DNA of 64,000 nucleotides, from the NCBI RefSeq assembly GCF_914767665.1, contig NC_059504.1, positions 4,652,501 to 4,716,500 on the forward strand. Reading direction: 5' to 3'. How positions within the stretch are numbered: the stretch's first letter is position 1; each line of letters begins with the position of its first letter. A model generated the notes under the pieces. That model was not told the origin of the DNA. It worked only from the letters and a program-made list of their open reading frames with translations, and searched no databases. The stretch comes from Harmonia axyridis. Taxonomy: Eukaryota; Arthropoda; Insecta; Coleoptera; Coccinellidae. A program made the position numbers and the translations under genes. Shown piece by piece: positions 23,641 through 34,649 of this stretch.

Positions 23641-24588
23641 GGTGTTGAACTTTGCTTACACCTTTTTGCAATTGATCACTGTAGCTGTAAGAGGTAATCG
23701 AAATAAATATATCGAAGATGTCATATAATGAGCTTAGGTATTTTTAAACATAACGCGTCTGTGTCTGCATCATGAAGTTATTCTCGATTGAACATGTCAG
23801 CTTACGAGCCAAATTCTCGTAATTTGCGAGAGGTTTTGATTTTCTGCTCTAATATGAAGAAATCTGTGGCTGAGGGTCATCGAAAACTCTCAAATACCTA
23901 TGATGAGGACGCTATTAGTGGGAGAACTTGCCGAGAGTGGTTTCAACGCTTCAAGATCGGTGATTTTGAAGTCGAAGACCAGTATTATGGTGGAAGGGAG
24001 AAGGTTTTTGAAGATGCAGAATTGGAGGCATTACTTGATCAAGACTAGTGTCAAACGCAACAAGAATAGGCAGGATCGTTGAGAGTGACGCAACAAGCCA
24101 TTTCAAAATGCCTGAAAGTCATGAGAATGATTCAGAAACAAGGAAATTTGATGTCGTACGAGTTGAAGCCGAGAGATGTTGAACGGCGTTTGTGAACAGC
24201 TGCTTTCAAGGCAAAGATGGAAAGGATTTCTGCATCGCATTGTGACTGGAGATGGAAAATCTTCATAACGATAATCCCAAGCGCAGAAAATCTTTGGAAT
24301 ATCCCGGTCATGCTTCCACGTCGACGATCAAACCGAATAATCGCGGTTTCAAGATCATGCTCATTATTTAGTGGGACCAGCTTGGCGTTGTGTATTATGA
24401 GTTGTTAAAACCAACTGAAACAATCAAGGGCGATCGTTATCCAATGCTATTAATGCGTTCGAGCCGAGAATTGAAAGACAACCGGCCGCTATACAACGAG
24501 AGACATGATAAAGTTATTTTACAACCTGACAATGCTTGACCCCATGTTGCGGAAGTGGACAAGACATACTTCGAACGTTGAAATGGCT
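23641..24588 (+). mobile_element. Mariner (mauritiana-like), 3'-truncated copy M5
   Basis: It starts with an eroded TIR (GGTGTTGAACTTTGCTT) and the family leader, with ATG at 23794. The frame to 24048 encodes MSAYEPNSRNLREV and SGRTCREWFQRFKIGDFEVED up to LLDQD, and then has TAG. Later pieces for QKQGN, the Asp1 region, GVVYYELLKPTE and the Asp2 region LQPDNA are present with frameshifts. Homology ends near 24588, before Asp3. A PIF-like MITE begins 60 bp further on. Confidence 0.87.
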
Positions 24589-24650
24589 TTCTGATCAATT
24601 GAACAGCAATATAGAGATATGACTTGTAAGTTCTTATCTATCATTTCTAA

Positions 24651-25092
24651 TGGTGGATTTATGCACCGTACCTAAGCACTAAGGACTAAGAACTATGAAC
24701 TGAGAACTAAACCTAAGAATTCAGTGGCGTTTATGCACTCTCTTGTTAGTTCTTATTTAAGGCATGCGCACGTGCTCGAACTACTTTCTATTTGTTCTAT
24801 ACACTGATGTTTGACGTTGATATTTATTGTGAAAAAATTAAATTTAATATTTTCAAATGCACCTAATACTTTTCATCGATAAACACGAATAACGGAACAT
24901 AAAATTATTGAAACCGATACCCGTTAATATTGAAATTCTGTGCGGCGCACACAGACTTCTATATTTTACCTGAGCCCTTAGTTCTTAGTTAACAGTTGGC
25001 CTGCTAGTGTTAGTTCTCATTGATTTGTTAGCGTTCAATTCTTAGGTCTTAGGTTTAGTCTTAGTTCTTAGGACTGGTGCATAAATCCACCA
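24651..25092. mobile_element. MITE with TAA target duplication (PIF/Harbinger-like)
   Basis: The TIR TGGTGGATTTATGCACC at 24651 has an exact inverse ending at 25092. TAA flanks both sides (24648-24650 and 25093-25095). The next 60-70 bp of each end are also inverted and rich in CTTAGTTCTTAG words. The element is 442 bp and non-coding. A 3-bp TAA duplication fits PIF/Harbinger; the superfamily call is inference. Confidence 0.78.
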
Positions 25093-25095
25093 TAA

Positions 25096-25812
25096 GTAAT
25101 TCTGGAAATTTTCTCCCTATTTATTTTACGCGTCTTGTGGATAAATTTTGAAAAAAATTATTTGTCCCATTCATCTGTCCATTCACAAAGCTCAAAATCT
25201 CTTAAACTAAAATATTTTCGACCAAATGTGCACCGCTTTATAATTCTTAGGGTCTCAAAACAGAACCCTGATGAAGATCAATAACACCATCAATTTCTTT
25301 CCAGTTTGGACGTGATTTAAACGAAGTCCGAATACGCCAAGTCTTCCAGACGGCCCCAACGTCTGGAGCAGGAATACAGAAGACGTTCTTTGTTGATACA
25401 ATAAAGAGCAACTCGGTTGGAATCACGAAAAGACGTGAAATCAGACAGTATAGCCTGACGTTATACGTGAGGCCGTAGAGACTCCATAAGGTATAATTTC
25501 CAGAAGACATAAAGAGAATACGCTGATGTGTCCAGTTGCCGACCGGGCGTTCCCGAGGGAACCCTAAAGAAATTGTCGATGTATGAGCCCCGATTTGTTA
25601 CATCGTCAACATCCGATCTGGAATGGACCAGATTCCGATCGAGGGTGGTCTAATATTGATATTGCATAATAACGTTTCTGTGGATAGGTATCGGTTGCTT
25701 GGAGTCTGTTGAGGCAAAGGACAGAGAGTATAAATCGATGAAAGAAAGAATTACTCATAACTAGAGGGTTTTGCAATAGGATTTGTACAATTTGGAATGG
25801 CAACACTGTCTA
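25096..25812. other. Less AT-rich unique stretch
   Basis: 25250-25660 is more GC-rich than its surroundings and open on the minus strand (25247-25510, 25606-25806). No domain was recognised; the origin is unknown. Confidence 0.35.
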
Positions 25813-25940
25813 TCATTTTTTGACATTTCCATGTCGTTTGAATTCAATAGAAGTTCATGCAATTAAATCAGGGAAAGATACACGCTTCAACAACGTCTAG
25901 AAATTGTTCATCAGATATTTTTTCCATTCACACTATTTTT
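25813..25940 (+). pseudogene. 5' fragment of a Tc1/mariner-type transposase gene (HTH start)
   Basis: It is homologous to 1-132. The plus frame reads RYTLQQRLEIVHQ, the first helix of a DUF4817-like HTH. Sequence similarity to 1-132 includes the non-coding part upstream (CATTTTTTGACATTT). The coding part is lost after about 15 residues. Confidence 0.42.
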
Positions 25941-26668
25941 TTAATTCCAGAATTAATCACCATGAATGAATGATCTAGAGTATTTTTTATTCGTTATTCA
26001 TCATCCTCTTTTAAATAACTGAGCTCATTTTGCCGATTTGATAAACACCTTTGGAGATGGCTTTCAATATTGGATCACAAATAGATCACATTGCACATAA
26101 AAAGCCTAATGTTTCTCAGTTGTTATTGATCAATTGTTTTCATTCTTTCAAATGATTCATCTGTCATTAATAATTTTCATTGAAAAAAAGGAAATTATTT
26201 CTTGACAAGGAGATATGCACAGATACTTATAATTTTCGAGGACTCTTTTCAAAAACCAATTATGTCTTTTGTATTAGAAATTATGTGAACTAAAGAAACA
26301 TTGTTATGATACAAAGTCTGAATTTCCCAATGAACTTTGGATCTTCACTTACGATTGAGTGTATAAGTCAAGGTGTTTTTTTTTGGAAGTACATATATGT
26401 CTGGTAAAAGTCTACTATCTAAAATGGTAAATAAAGCAGTCTTATGGTTAATTACAAACCATCTCGGTGAAATTACTGAATCTTCAATTAAAATTGCATC
26501 AATTTATTGATGTTACCTTGCTATCGATATGATTACCACATTGAAAGTTGTTTTGTTTTGAAATATGTCCACCTTGTATCGATTTATATGAATGTACAGG
26601 CTTTACCTGAAAAATATATAAGATAACATAAATCAGGCATTTGATAAAATTACACAATAAAAGTCAAC
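25941..26668. other. AT-rich spacer
   Basis: No repeat or gene was recognised. Confidence 0.5.
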
Positions 26669-27525
26669 AGAAGAAGTTGTAGCCTTGGGAATATTATCAA
26701 ATTTTTCCTCGAAAATTTCAGATTTTTACCTATAATTTCTGGAATAATGTACTGATCGCCTAACTGCCAGCATTTTCGTGATCTACATGCTCGAATCAAT
26801 CAATAAAATGTTACAATAGTCCCATGAAGGAACTTTTATTTTTTTTCAATTTTCTAAGGGATGGTATGGAAAATTTTTCGATAAAAATTTTTTCAGTTGA
26901 GATCGAAATTCGGCTTAGTAGAGATCATCAATTCTGGCACCGCTAACCGATTCTTTGTAGATCTCATAATTTTCAGGAAATTTGAACTCGAAATTTGGGG
27001 AAAAATTGAATTTCCCCCCAAAAACCGTTATATCTCCTCAATTATTCGTCGCAGACACCTCAAATGAAACGTTTTTCAAACAACAAGTTACGATCTAAAA
27101 CATACTGAGGTTTCAAGGGCGTAGCTTGCATCGAGAAGAAGTTGTAGCCTCGGGAATATTATCATTTTAATAAATAAATTAAATAATGTACTGATCGCCT
27201 AACTGCCAGCATTTTCGTGATCTACTTACTCGAATCAATCAATAAAATGATACAATATTCCCATGAAGGAACTTTTATTTCTTTTCAATTTTCTAAGGGT
27301 TAGGTATGGAAAGTTTTACGAAAATTTTTCGACAAAAATTTTTTCAATTGAGATCGAAATTCGGCTCAGTAGAGATCATTGCTAACCGATTCTTCGTAGA
27401 GCTCACGGTTTTGAGGAAATTTGAACTCGAAATTTGGGAAAAAATTGAATTTCCCCCTAAAAACCGTTATATCTCCTGAATTATTCGACGCAGACACCTC
27501 AAATAAAAATGTTTTTCCAACATCA
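26669..27525 (+). repeat. Tandem duplication, two units with a period of about 464 bp
   Basis: Unit 1 (26669 to about 27095) and unit 2 (27134 to about 27525) share long segments in the same order: AGAAGAAGTTGTAGCC, CTGATCGCCTAACTGCCAGC, CCGTTATATCTCCT and GCAGACACCTCAAAT. They differ by substitutions and small indels. Unit 2 lacks a short piece (ATTCTGGCACC) near 27380. No coding frame is common to both. Confidence 0.85.
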
Positions 27526-28544
27526 CTATTCGATTCGAACAAACTCAATTGAAAAGCTTGAAATACAGTTAATAGGTTCAAACTTGAAAAAAGCATGAAT
27601 ATTCAAGTTGAACTGCCCAACTGAAAAATTATAAGAATATAAACTATAAAAATCAGTCTAATTTGTCTACATTGATTAAAACCGAATTCCGAAAATTCAA
27701 TACCTAAAGATCTAAAAGAGACGCGTTCCCAAAATGAAGTAATAAAAACTCTGCAACCCTTTGAACCGGTAAATGATCACCAAAATTCGTCTAATTGAAA
27801 TATAAGCAAGAAAAACACGACTAATTACTTAATTGCTCATCTAAGCTTATCAACTGGTAGAATTGCCCGAGAAATGACGATGGCAACCCCTTCATTCTTT
27901 TTCAGTAGTCCCCCTTAATTAGAAATCAACACCGGCTGAATGCTAAAAACAGGGATCTGGGATGCCATTGAGTTATTCAACTCGCTGAAAAGATCGCCTT
28001 CAGCATTTTGGCAGGAATATTTCAATCAGATAATCTTGAAATTTAAGATCAGAAATTGGCTGCTAGTCATTGCACTAGTAATGATAATAAAGGATTTCAT
28101 TATGATATTAAAAAAAAACAGGTATATTTTGAGAGAAATCATTGGATCTTAATTATTGCACAGAGAAAGGTACGCCATTAAAGATGAAAAACGATATCAG
28201 CTTCCAAAGCTACGATTGCAGCCCATATCCTTCTAATGAAAGTTTTCATGAACAAGTCATGAATTTGCAGCTGTATATCCCTGATAACTGAAATGTCGAA
28301 GGTAGTTTATGATTTGGCATAAGACAGCTTCAATACGTAGTGTGATGAGACGAAAATTTTATTTATAAGAAAGTTTTACTTGCATATATTCAGGGTAAAA
28401 AATATCTGAAATTTTCCACATTATAGACACTTTACTCATCGTTGAGGTCTGAACTGAATCTGAAAAGAAATATTGATAATGAAAAATATACACATTTGAT
28501 TTTGAATATATTGAAAGGTAAGCAGACAGGTACTGTGCTAAAAA
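27526..28544. other. AT-rich spacer
   Basis: No gene was recognised. A 70-codon frame at 27940-28152 has no family motif. Confidence 0.45.
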
Positions 28545-28653
28545 ATAGAAGAAGAAGACTTTGCTAAGTTTTTGGAAGAAGCTGATGACATAGAACTCTT
28601 AATGGCTTAGGTTGCAATGATTATTGGAATAACAGGAGCATGCAGAATCAACA
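28545..28653 (+). pseudogene. Crypton-like tyrosine-recombinase core fragment
   Basis: The plus frame reads IEEEDFAKFLEEADD, IELLMA, TAG, then VAMIIGITGACRIN. The spacing of an acidic EDxxKFLxEA segment, a hydrophobic helix and GxxGACR matches the start of the catalytic domain of insect Crypton-type tyrosine recombinases, where the Arg of GACR is the first catalytic Arg. About 36 codons survive, with one stop. A mariner insertion follows 41 bp downstream. The rest of the gene was not found. Confidence 0.5.
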
Positions 28654-28694
28654 TTTCTTCCAGTTAGGAATTTTACACATGAAGGAAGCTAACA

Positions 28695-29955
28695 GGCCAA
28701 TTGAAAAGTCCCTGATCTACCATAGTAAAACACATTCTTTGGCAAAATTCGATTTTATTATTCAACATAGTTGGCTTCTAGGGCGATGCAGCGATTATAG
28801 CGATCTTCCAACTTTTCAATAACATTTTGTAATACGATTTGTCTTTCGCTTCAAAATAGGCCTCAATTTCGGCGGATACTTCTTCATTGGCGCTAAATTT
28901 TTTTCCAGCGAGCATTCTTTTGAGGTCTGAGAACAGGAAAAAGTCGCTGGGGGCCAGATCTAGCGAATACGGTGGATGCAGAAGCTATTCGAAGCCCAAT
29001 TCATGATATTTTGCCATTGTTTTCATTGATTTGTGACACAGCGCATTTTCTTGATGAAACAGCACCTTTCTTCCCTTCAAATGTTTTTTAACGGTTTCAT
29101 TCTTTAAACGATCCAATAACAGTATACAATAATCGCTGTTGATGTTCTGGCCCTTTTGTAGGTAATCAATGAATACTATACCTTGCGCATCCCAGAATAC
29201 TGATGCCATAACCTTGCCAGCTGACTGTTGCATCTTTCACACTTTGGATTCGATTCATCGTGTGCAGTCCACTCAGCTGAATGTCGATTGGACTCCGGAA
29301 TGAAATGATGGAGCCATGTTTCATCCATTGTGACATATCGACGCAAAAATTGAGGTTGCACTTAAACAGCTTCAAACACAGCTCAAAATCATTAACACGT
29401 TGTTGCTTTAGATCGATTGTGAGTTCGCGCGACACCCATTTTGCACACAGCTGTCTCATGTACAAAAATTCGTGAATGATATGATGTACACGCTCAGATG
29501 ATATTTTAACAATGTCTGCTATCTCGATCAACTTTACTTTACGATCGGTCAAAATTATTTTGTGTACTTTTTTGATTTTGTCGTCGGCGACAGCCTCTTT
29601 TGGGCGTCCACTGCGTTCGCCGTCTTCGGTACTCACTTCACCATGTTTAAACTTAGCATACCAATCAATGATGCTTGATTTTCCTGGTGCAGACCCCGGA
29701 AACTCTTCATCAAGACAAGATTTTACTTCAAGTTTCAACTGTATTTTTCCCTTCAAAAAGAAATATTTCATCAGCACACGAAATTATTTGCTTGCCATCT
29801 TTTTTGAAATAACAAAAGTAGCTACACTCACGCAATATCTCACGAACTCAAGGTCAGACTAGTGTCAAATTTTGTCACGTATCGTTTGAAGGTTGGTACT
29901 AACTAAAAATCATATGAATGATTTGTGCATCAGACCGGGAACTTTTCAATTGGCC
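28695..29955 (-). mobile_element. Mariner element of the cecropia/mellifera type, both ends present
   Basis: The ends GGCCAATTGAAAAGT (28695) and ACTTTTCAATTGGCC (29955) are inverted copies of about 25 bp. The right flank is TA; the left flank is CA, probably a mutated TA. The length of 1261 bp is that of a full mariner. It contains a transposase pseudogene on the minus strand. Confidence 0.92.
28758..29798 (-). pseudogene. Mariner transposase, nearly full length but inactivated
   Basis: The start ATG at 29798 (MASK) is followed by TAA at codon 5. A downstream frame (29777-29166) encodes the HTH region: SAPGKSSIIDWYAKFKHGE, GRPKEAV, and then VKISSERVHHIIHEFL. A frameshift near 29350 leads to Asp1 in YVTMDETWLHHF. 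Another leads to SAGKVMASVFWDAQGIVF and the Asp2 motif, which reads FHQENALCH: Asp is replaced by Glu. A TAG follows HELGFE, and then LAPSDFFLFSDLKRMLAGK carries Asp3. The C-terminus NYVE is in a shifted frame with its stop at 28758-28760. The span of about 347 codons equals the family norm. It resembles the lineage that gave human SETMAR's mariner domain, by family knowledge. Confidence 0.9.
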
Positions 29956-29957
29956 TA

Positions 29958-30844
29958 ATATACCAAAATTATAAAGAGTATTTTATTATCTCACCTGTTC
30001 AATCAATTTTGAACGTTATGACCTGACTCCAATAAACTCGACATTCTTTGACATTTGCAGAACAAAGTAAACGAGTATCCCCCATTCACACAATCAATTT
30101 TTATCTTTCACATCGAATCGACCATCTTCTTCCCATTTCATGAAATCCTACCGATATACCCGCAAGAATTCCATGATGTACCAGATTGCATACATTATCC
30201 AGCAGGCTCAGCAAACCAAATGCGAGTTCAATTATATCCTCTTTTTTGCAAGTTCTCCGAGCACGAAGGTTATGTTCCTCTTATTTACGCGAAGATTGTT
30301 ATACTTTTTAGGCAAGAATCCTGCTGGAGATGTGGATTTAGAGTGGCGCCCAGAAGCTGGTTCGAGATCAATAAAAAGTATTACATTGCATGTTTGTGGG
30401 ACTCCAATTTATACTTACCTCCAACTGAGCTGATTAAGCCTTATTTGTTTAAAAGGCTAATTCATAGTGGGTAGAAACCGAGCTCGTTAATAAAGCAAAC
30501 GGTGAAACATACTCTTGTGTATGGAGTGCGCACATAGAAAACACATAGATAATTGTGTTAATTCTTACCGAATCAATGAGATTAGAGAGGAATGATAATA
30601 TATCTTTCAACATATCTCATTTATGGATAGATATATAAATCCATTTAGAGAGATTTGTATACGGTTTATCTTCGGATTAATGTTTCGAACGGAAAAATCT
30701 GTGTACAATTTTGTAATGGAGCAATCTCGAATACTGATCTGATTATGCGAGTTGCTAGGTAACAGCCTACGATCTCAGAAGGAATTTGTATAAAGTTTTT
30801 TTCCATAGTTGATTGAAGTCCATTTTGTCAGAACGTTTCCTCTA
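29958..30844. other. Unique stretch with two overlapping open frames, no family seen
   Basis: 30055-30474 (139 codons) and 30140-30433 (97 codons) are open in different plus frames. Neither has recognisable motifs and neither is obviously preceded by a promoter. A real exon cannot be excluded, but nothing supports one. Confidence 0.3.
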
Positions 30845-31295
30845 TGTTTTGTCATTTTATTTAGGTATTTATTTCAATATATTTTGAGTAAATATAAAAC
30901 GTTGATTCACTATGGGAGATAATAAATGCGTTTTCTGTGAAAAACTTGCGAATTGAGTAAAATATCGTATCACTGATAGTAGTAATAGTAGTAATAGTAA
31001 TTTATTAATTCCAAAAGATTACACCATGTATAAAACTGGAACAAGTCAAATCAAAACAAAAAATTCAACAATTATTGATTCCTGCAATATGCTCTAAATT
31101 CCTCTAAATTATATTGTTATATTATAAATTCATTTCATCTCTCGTTGGTTCCTGAAAAAATTTGTATATGTTTTTTTATAATATGTTTTCATTTCCGCGC
31201 GCTTCATGTCAAATTTGATAGTTCATGTTGAGGACAAAATATGCTTATACTGGAAATGACATATGCTCCCTCCATCTATGTTTATTACTCTGAGG
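30845..31295 (-). mobile_element. A-family element A7, 5'-truncated and split by a roughly 200-bp insertion
   Basis: Homology starts at TTTAGGTATTTATTTCAATA (about 30861) and ends at the right TIR (ATCTATGTTTATTACTCTGAG, about 31295). The segment about 30983-31182 is absent from other copies, which run ATCACTGATATGTTTTC without a break. The insert starts with a TAG-TAA microsatellite run and TTTATTAATTCC, like the 3' tail of a LINE or SINE on the minus strand. Confidence 0.75.
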
Positions 31296-31521
31296 TACTT
31301 ATATACGATTCTATGGTTCCCAACGGCGCAATAGGCGCATGATAAACAAGCGCTCAAAATATCCTTTCGTCAAATCGTTGCTTTTGTCGAATTTTTTGAA
31401 TTAGACATGTGTGTGATCAATAGAGTCGACATTTTTTTAAATGCATATTTTCTTAATCTGATTAATTTACCAATTACTTTTGCCATAAAACTAGAAATAA
31501 TTAGACGTATACCTTGAAGGA
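31296..31521. other. Short AT-rich spacer
   Basis: Nothing recognised. Confidence 0.4.
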
Positions 31522-31981
31522 GGTGTTAGAATCGCTCATTTGGGCCATATTCATTATTAACCAAAAATCAACAGTTTTCGAGTTCTTGTGTTCTCTGAAC
31601 AATTTCTCACCTTGCTTCATTTTTCGTCAATTTTTTCTAGGTTGACCAAGTTTGGTTTAAATATTGGTTGATTTTCATCAGGAAAGGATATGATATTCAT
31701 GAAAAAAGCAAAATTATGCTGTATTAGATGTTGAATAAGAGATTTACTCTCAATCTTCTCGCTGCTTCTTATATTCTAACGATGTTAGATCGGGACTTCT
31801 CGCTGGCCACGAAAATAATCCAAAATTATAGTCAAATTTGGTCAACGTAGAAAAATTTACGAAAAATGAAGTAAGGTGAGAAATCTTTTTAAAAACACTT
31901 GAACTCAAATATCTCGTAAAGTGTTAATTTTTGCTTATCACTATATGGCTCAAACGACAGCAAATGAGTCATACTAACACG
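31522..31981. mobile_element. Degenerate foldback element
   Basis: The left arm (about 31523-31665; GTGTTAGAATCGCTCATTTG) and right arm (about 31825-31981; inverse ending GAGTCATACTAACACG) are inverted copies with many differences. They share the segment read as CACCTTGCTTCATTTTTCGT on the left. The spacer is about 160 bp. Non-coding. Confidence 0.65.
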
Positions 31982-32475
31982 TTCTCCAAGGTTCACGTCT
32001 AATTTGGAAACATCCAGCATATTCAATGGCTAATCAGAATTATCATATTTTCAAGTAAATCTAGACTTTTCCCACAAAGTGAGTTCTTCTAGTGTGCGAC
32101 TAGATAACTGTTCACTTGTTCTGGCCTTCTCCATCGTTCAATTAATCATCTATCTAATTGAGATCTCAGGGGTCATCCTCATTAACGTTAATATCGTAGG
32201 AAATCATTTCTGATGGATAACAACGAAAAACAATCAATAATAGACAGATAGATAGATGAACGAAATGGAGGGCGATATTTCGTCAGTCTTTGGGGAAATT
32301 AAGAAGCGATTAATGCCATCAAAATAAGAACTGATGAATTACGAAGAAGGCTGATTGACATTCGAGATATAGAAGATTCGTTTCGTGCACTTATGCGTAG
32401 GTATCTTGTCCAGAATTAATTCTGAGAGAAATCTTCAACTTTGTTACTGAAAGAGGTATAGAAAAATGTTGTCTA
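31982..32475. other. AT-rich spacer
   Basis: Contains a short GATA run near 32249. Nothing else recognised. Confidence 0.4.
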
Positions 32476-33259
32476 CAAAAGTTTCACGAAATCGACTTGT
32501 GTTTTTCAAAATGATTTTACAAAATGAAATATATACAGAGTGGGCAACATATTGATTGCAACTTAATTTTTTCAAATGGAACACCCTGTATATTTTTCTA
32601 TATTTGACTTTCTCTTTTTTTCCTGATTTCGAATATATACCATATGTTTGGCCTATCTCTCTTATTCTGAAAAGGTACCACAGAGTTTCAAATTTTAAGA
32701 ACCACCCGGCAAGCTAAGTAATCAGTTTTCAAGTGGAAGGTTGCGATAATTCAAAATGCCTTTTTTTGAGTTATCTCGTTGGCAACGATATAAGACATAC
32801 GTTTGTCATATTCATATTCATCGAATATGCACTACACAGACGGAAAAATTAATGTGGAGAACATTAAAAATAAGAAAGCTACAAGGAGAGAATATATGGA
32901 GTTGCATCCAAATCATCCAATTTCAATTTATAGTGAAAAACGTATGCCATATCGTTGCCAACGAGATAACTCAAAAAAAGGCATTTCGAGTTATCGCAGC
33001 CTTCCACTTGAAAACTGATTACTGAGCATGCCAGGTGGTTTTAAAAATTTGACACTCTGTGGTACTCAGAATAAGAGAGATAGACCAAACATATGTTATA
33101 TATTCGAAGTCAGGGGTAAAATAGCTAGTCAAATATAGAAAAATATACAGGGTATTGTATTCGAAAAAATGAAGTTGCAATCAATATGTTGTCCACTCTG
33201 TATATATTTCATTTTGTGAAATCATTCTGAAAAAACTAGTCGATTTCGTGAAACTTTTG
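32476..33259. mobile_element. Foldback element F3 with arms of about 330 bp
   Basis: The outer TIR is CAAAAGTTTCACGAAATCGAC, with TA at 32474-32475 and 33260-33261. The arms (32476 to about 32808; about 32935-33259) mirror each other. A nested CAGAGTGGGCAAC motif, also next to TA, lies 60 bp inside each arm and resembles the CAGGGTGG ends of F1 and F2, so the true end could be either. The spacer is about 125 bp and non-coding. Open frames at 32756-33025 merely traverse the palindrome. Confidence 0.8.
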
Positions 33260-34043
33260 TAGAAAAGTGAAAGGCGTGGTCAAATTATGGTGAAAAACCC
33301 GGTACGTTATCAAATTTTCTTCCAATCAAAAGAAATAAGATAAGGCAAACAAAAGACTTTCAAGGAGATCTTTCAGTCATTCATGTTGTGATCGCTGATG
33401 GAAAGTTCGAACGCAGGTAATCAAGAAGCGGAAAAAACAAAGCTTGATGAAAAAGAAGATTGATCACGTATCACAAATATTCAAATAGGTGTGTGCGTTA
33501 TCAAAAGAATCGTTAAATAATTTACATAATAGAATGATTTTTCTCGACTACATCCCAGCCTGACTGCGGAGATACGGAAGAAGAAGTGAAGAACTTTAAT
33601 AAATTCCGAATTGAGAAACGCGCCATCCAATCTTAAACGATATTAAACAAAACTTTGGGTCTTATCTTAATGTGAAGCAGTTAATTAATACTCAAATTAC
33701 CTAAACATCGTCCTAATTATGGAGGAAAATTCTCAAAAATACCCTCTTTAATTACCTCCGTCGGCCTTAAAGCCCCTAGGCCCTACGCTCAATATCCTAC
33801 TAGAGGGTTATAATTATAAAACAGCTCTTTTCATCTTCTCGCATGACGTTCTAAATGGACGGATTTGCTTATCGAAGGACCAATTATGTGCGATTTCCTG
33901 CTATTGTTCGTCCATATGCTATATCATGTGAAAAATTACATAGAAATCTAAGAAGAAAGATTCGGAAAAAGGATGGTAAAAATAATATAAATGAGATTCC
34001 ATTTTTCAATCATCAACCAAAAACAAATTTTGAAATAGGGTAT
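33260..34043. other. Unique spacer with a TAATTA-rich block (33590-33830)
   Basis: The block contains several homeodomain-like core sites (TTAATTAAT, CTAATTATG, TTTAATTACC, ATAATTATAA) beside GC-richer words (CCTCCGTCGGCC). It may be regulatory DNA; inference only. Confidence 0.3.
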
Positions 34044-34645
34044 ATTGAAGCCGAGAGATGTTGAACGGTGTTTGTTTGCTTGTGAACAACTGCTCGCAAG
34101 GCAAAGACAAAAGGGGTTTCTTCATTGCATTGTGACTGGAGACGAAAATTGGTTTCAGTGGGTAGAAGCGCTGAAAATCATGGGGATATCCCGGCCATGC
34201 TTGCACGTAGACGGCCACACCTAAAATATTCACGGTAACAAGGTCAGTATTTAGTGGAACCAGCTCGATGTAGTACATTAAAAATTGTTAAAACCGACTG
34301 AAACAATCACACGCCATCATGATCGAATGCAATTAATGCGTTTGAGGCGAGCATTGAAAGACGGCCGCAATACAACAAGAATTATGATAAAGTGATTTTA
34401 CAGCATGATGAAGCTCTACCCCATGTTGTGAAAGTGGTCAAGACATACTTGAAAACGTTGAAATGGGAAGTCCTACCTCACCTGCCGTATTCTCTGATCG
34501 TTACACCCCTGGACTATAACTTGTTTCGATCAATGGCACACGGCCGGTCTGACCAGAACTTCCGATCTTATGAAGAAGTAAAAAATTGGATCGATTCGTG
34601 GATAGCTTCAAAAGATGAGCAGTTTTTCAACGCAGGATTTGCAGT
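34044..34645 (+). mobile_element. Mariner (mauritiana-like), 5'- and 3'-truncated copy M6
   Basis: Homology begins at the KPRDVERR segment and ends just after DEQFF near 34645; both TIRs are missing. A deletion near 34155 removes part of the Asp1 to KSWGYPGH segment. Confidence 0.85.
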
Positions 34646-34649
34646 TTGA
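34392..34649 (+). pseudogene. Mariner transposase C-terminal part in M6
   Basis: The 85-codon frame carries Asp2 (ILQHDEALPH) and Asp3 (VTPLDYNLFRSM) separated by 34 residues, the DD34D spacing of mariner. It continues with the conserved SYEEVKNWIDSWIASKDEQ before diverging. The usual NARPH is EALPH here. Upstream parts of the protein lie in other frames. Confidence 0.85.

Noticed and set aside
30055..30474. 139-codon frame as a new gene
   Set aside because: A second long frame overlaps it in the same direction, no motif is visible, and no splice or promoter evidence could be seen.
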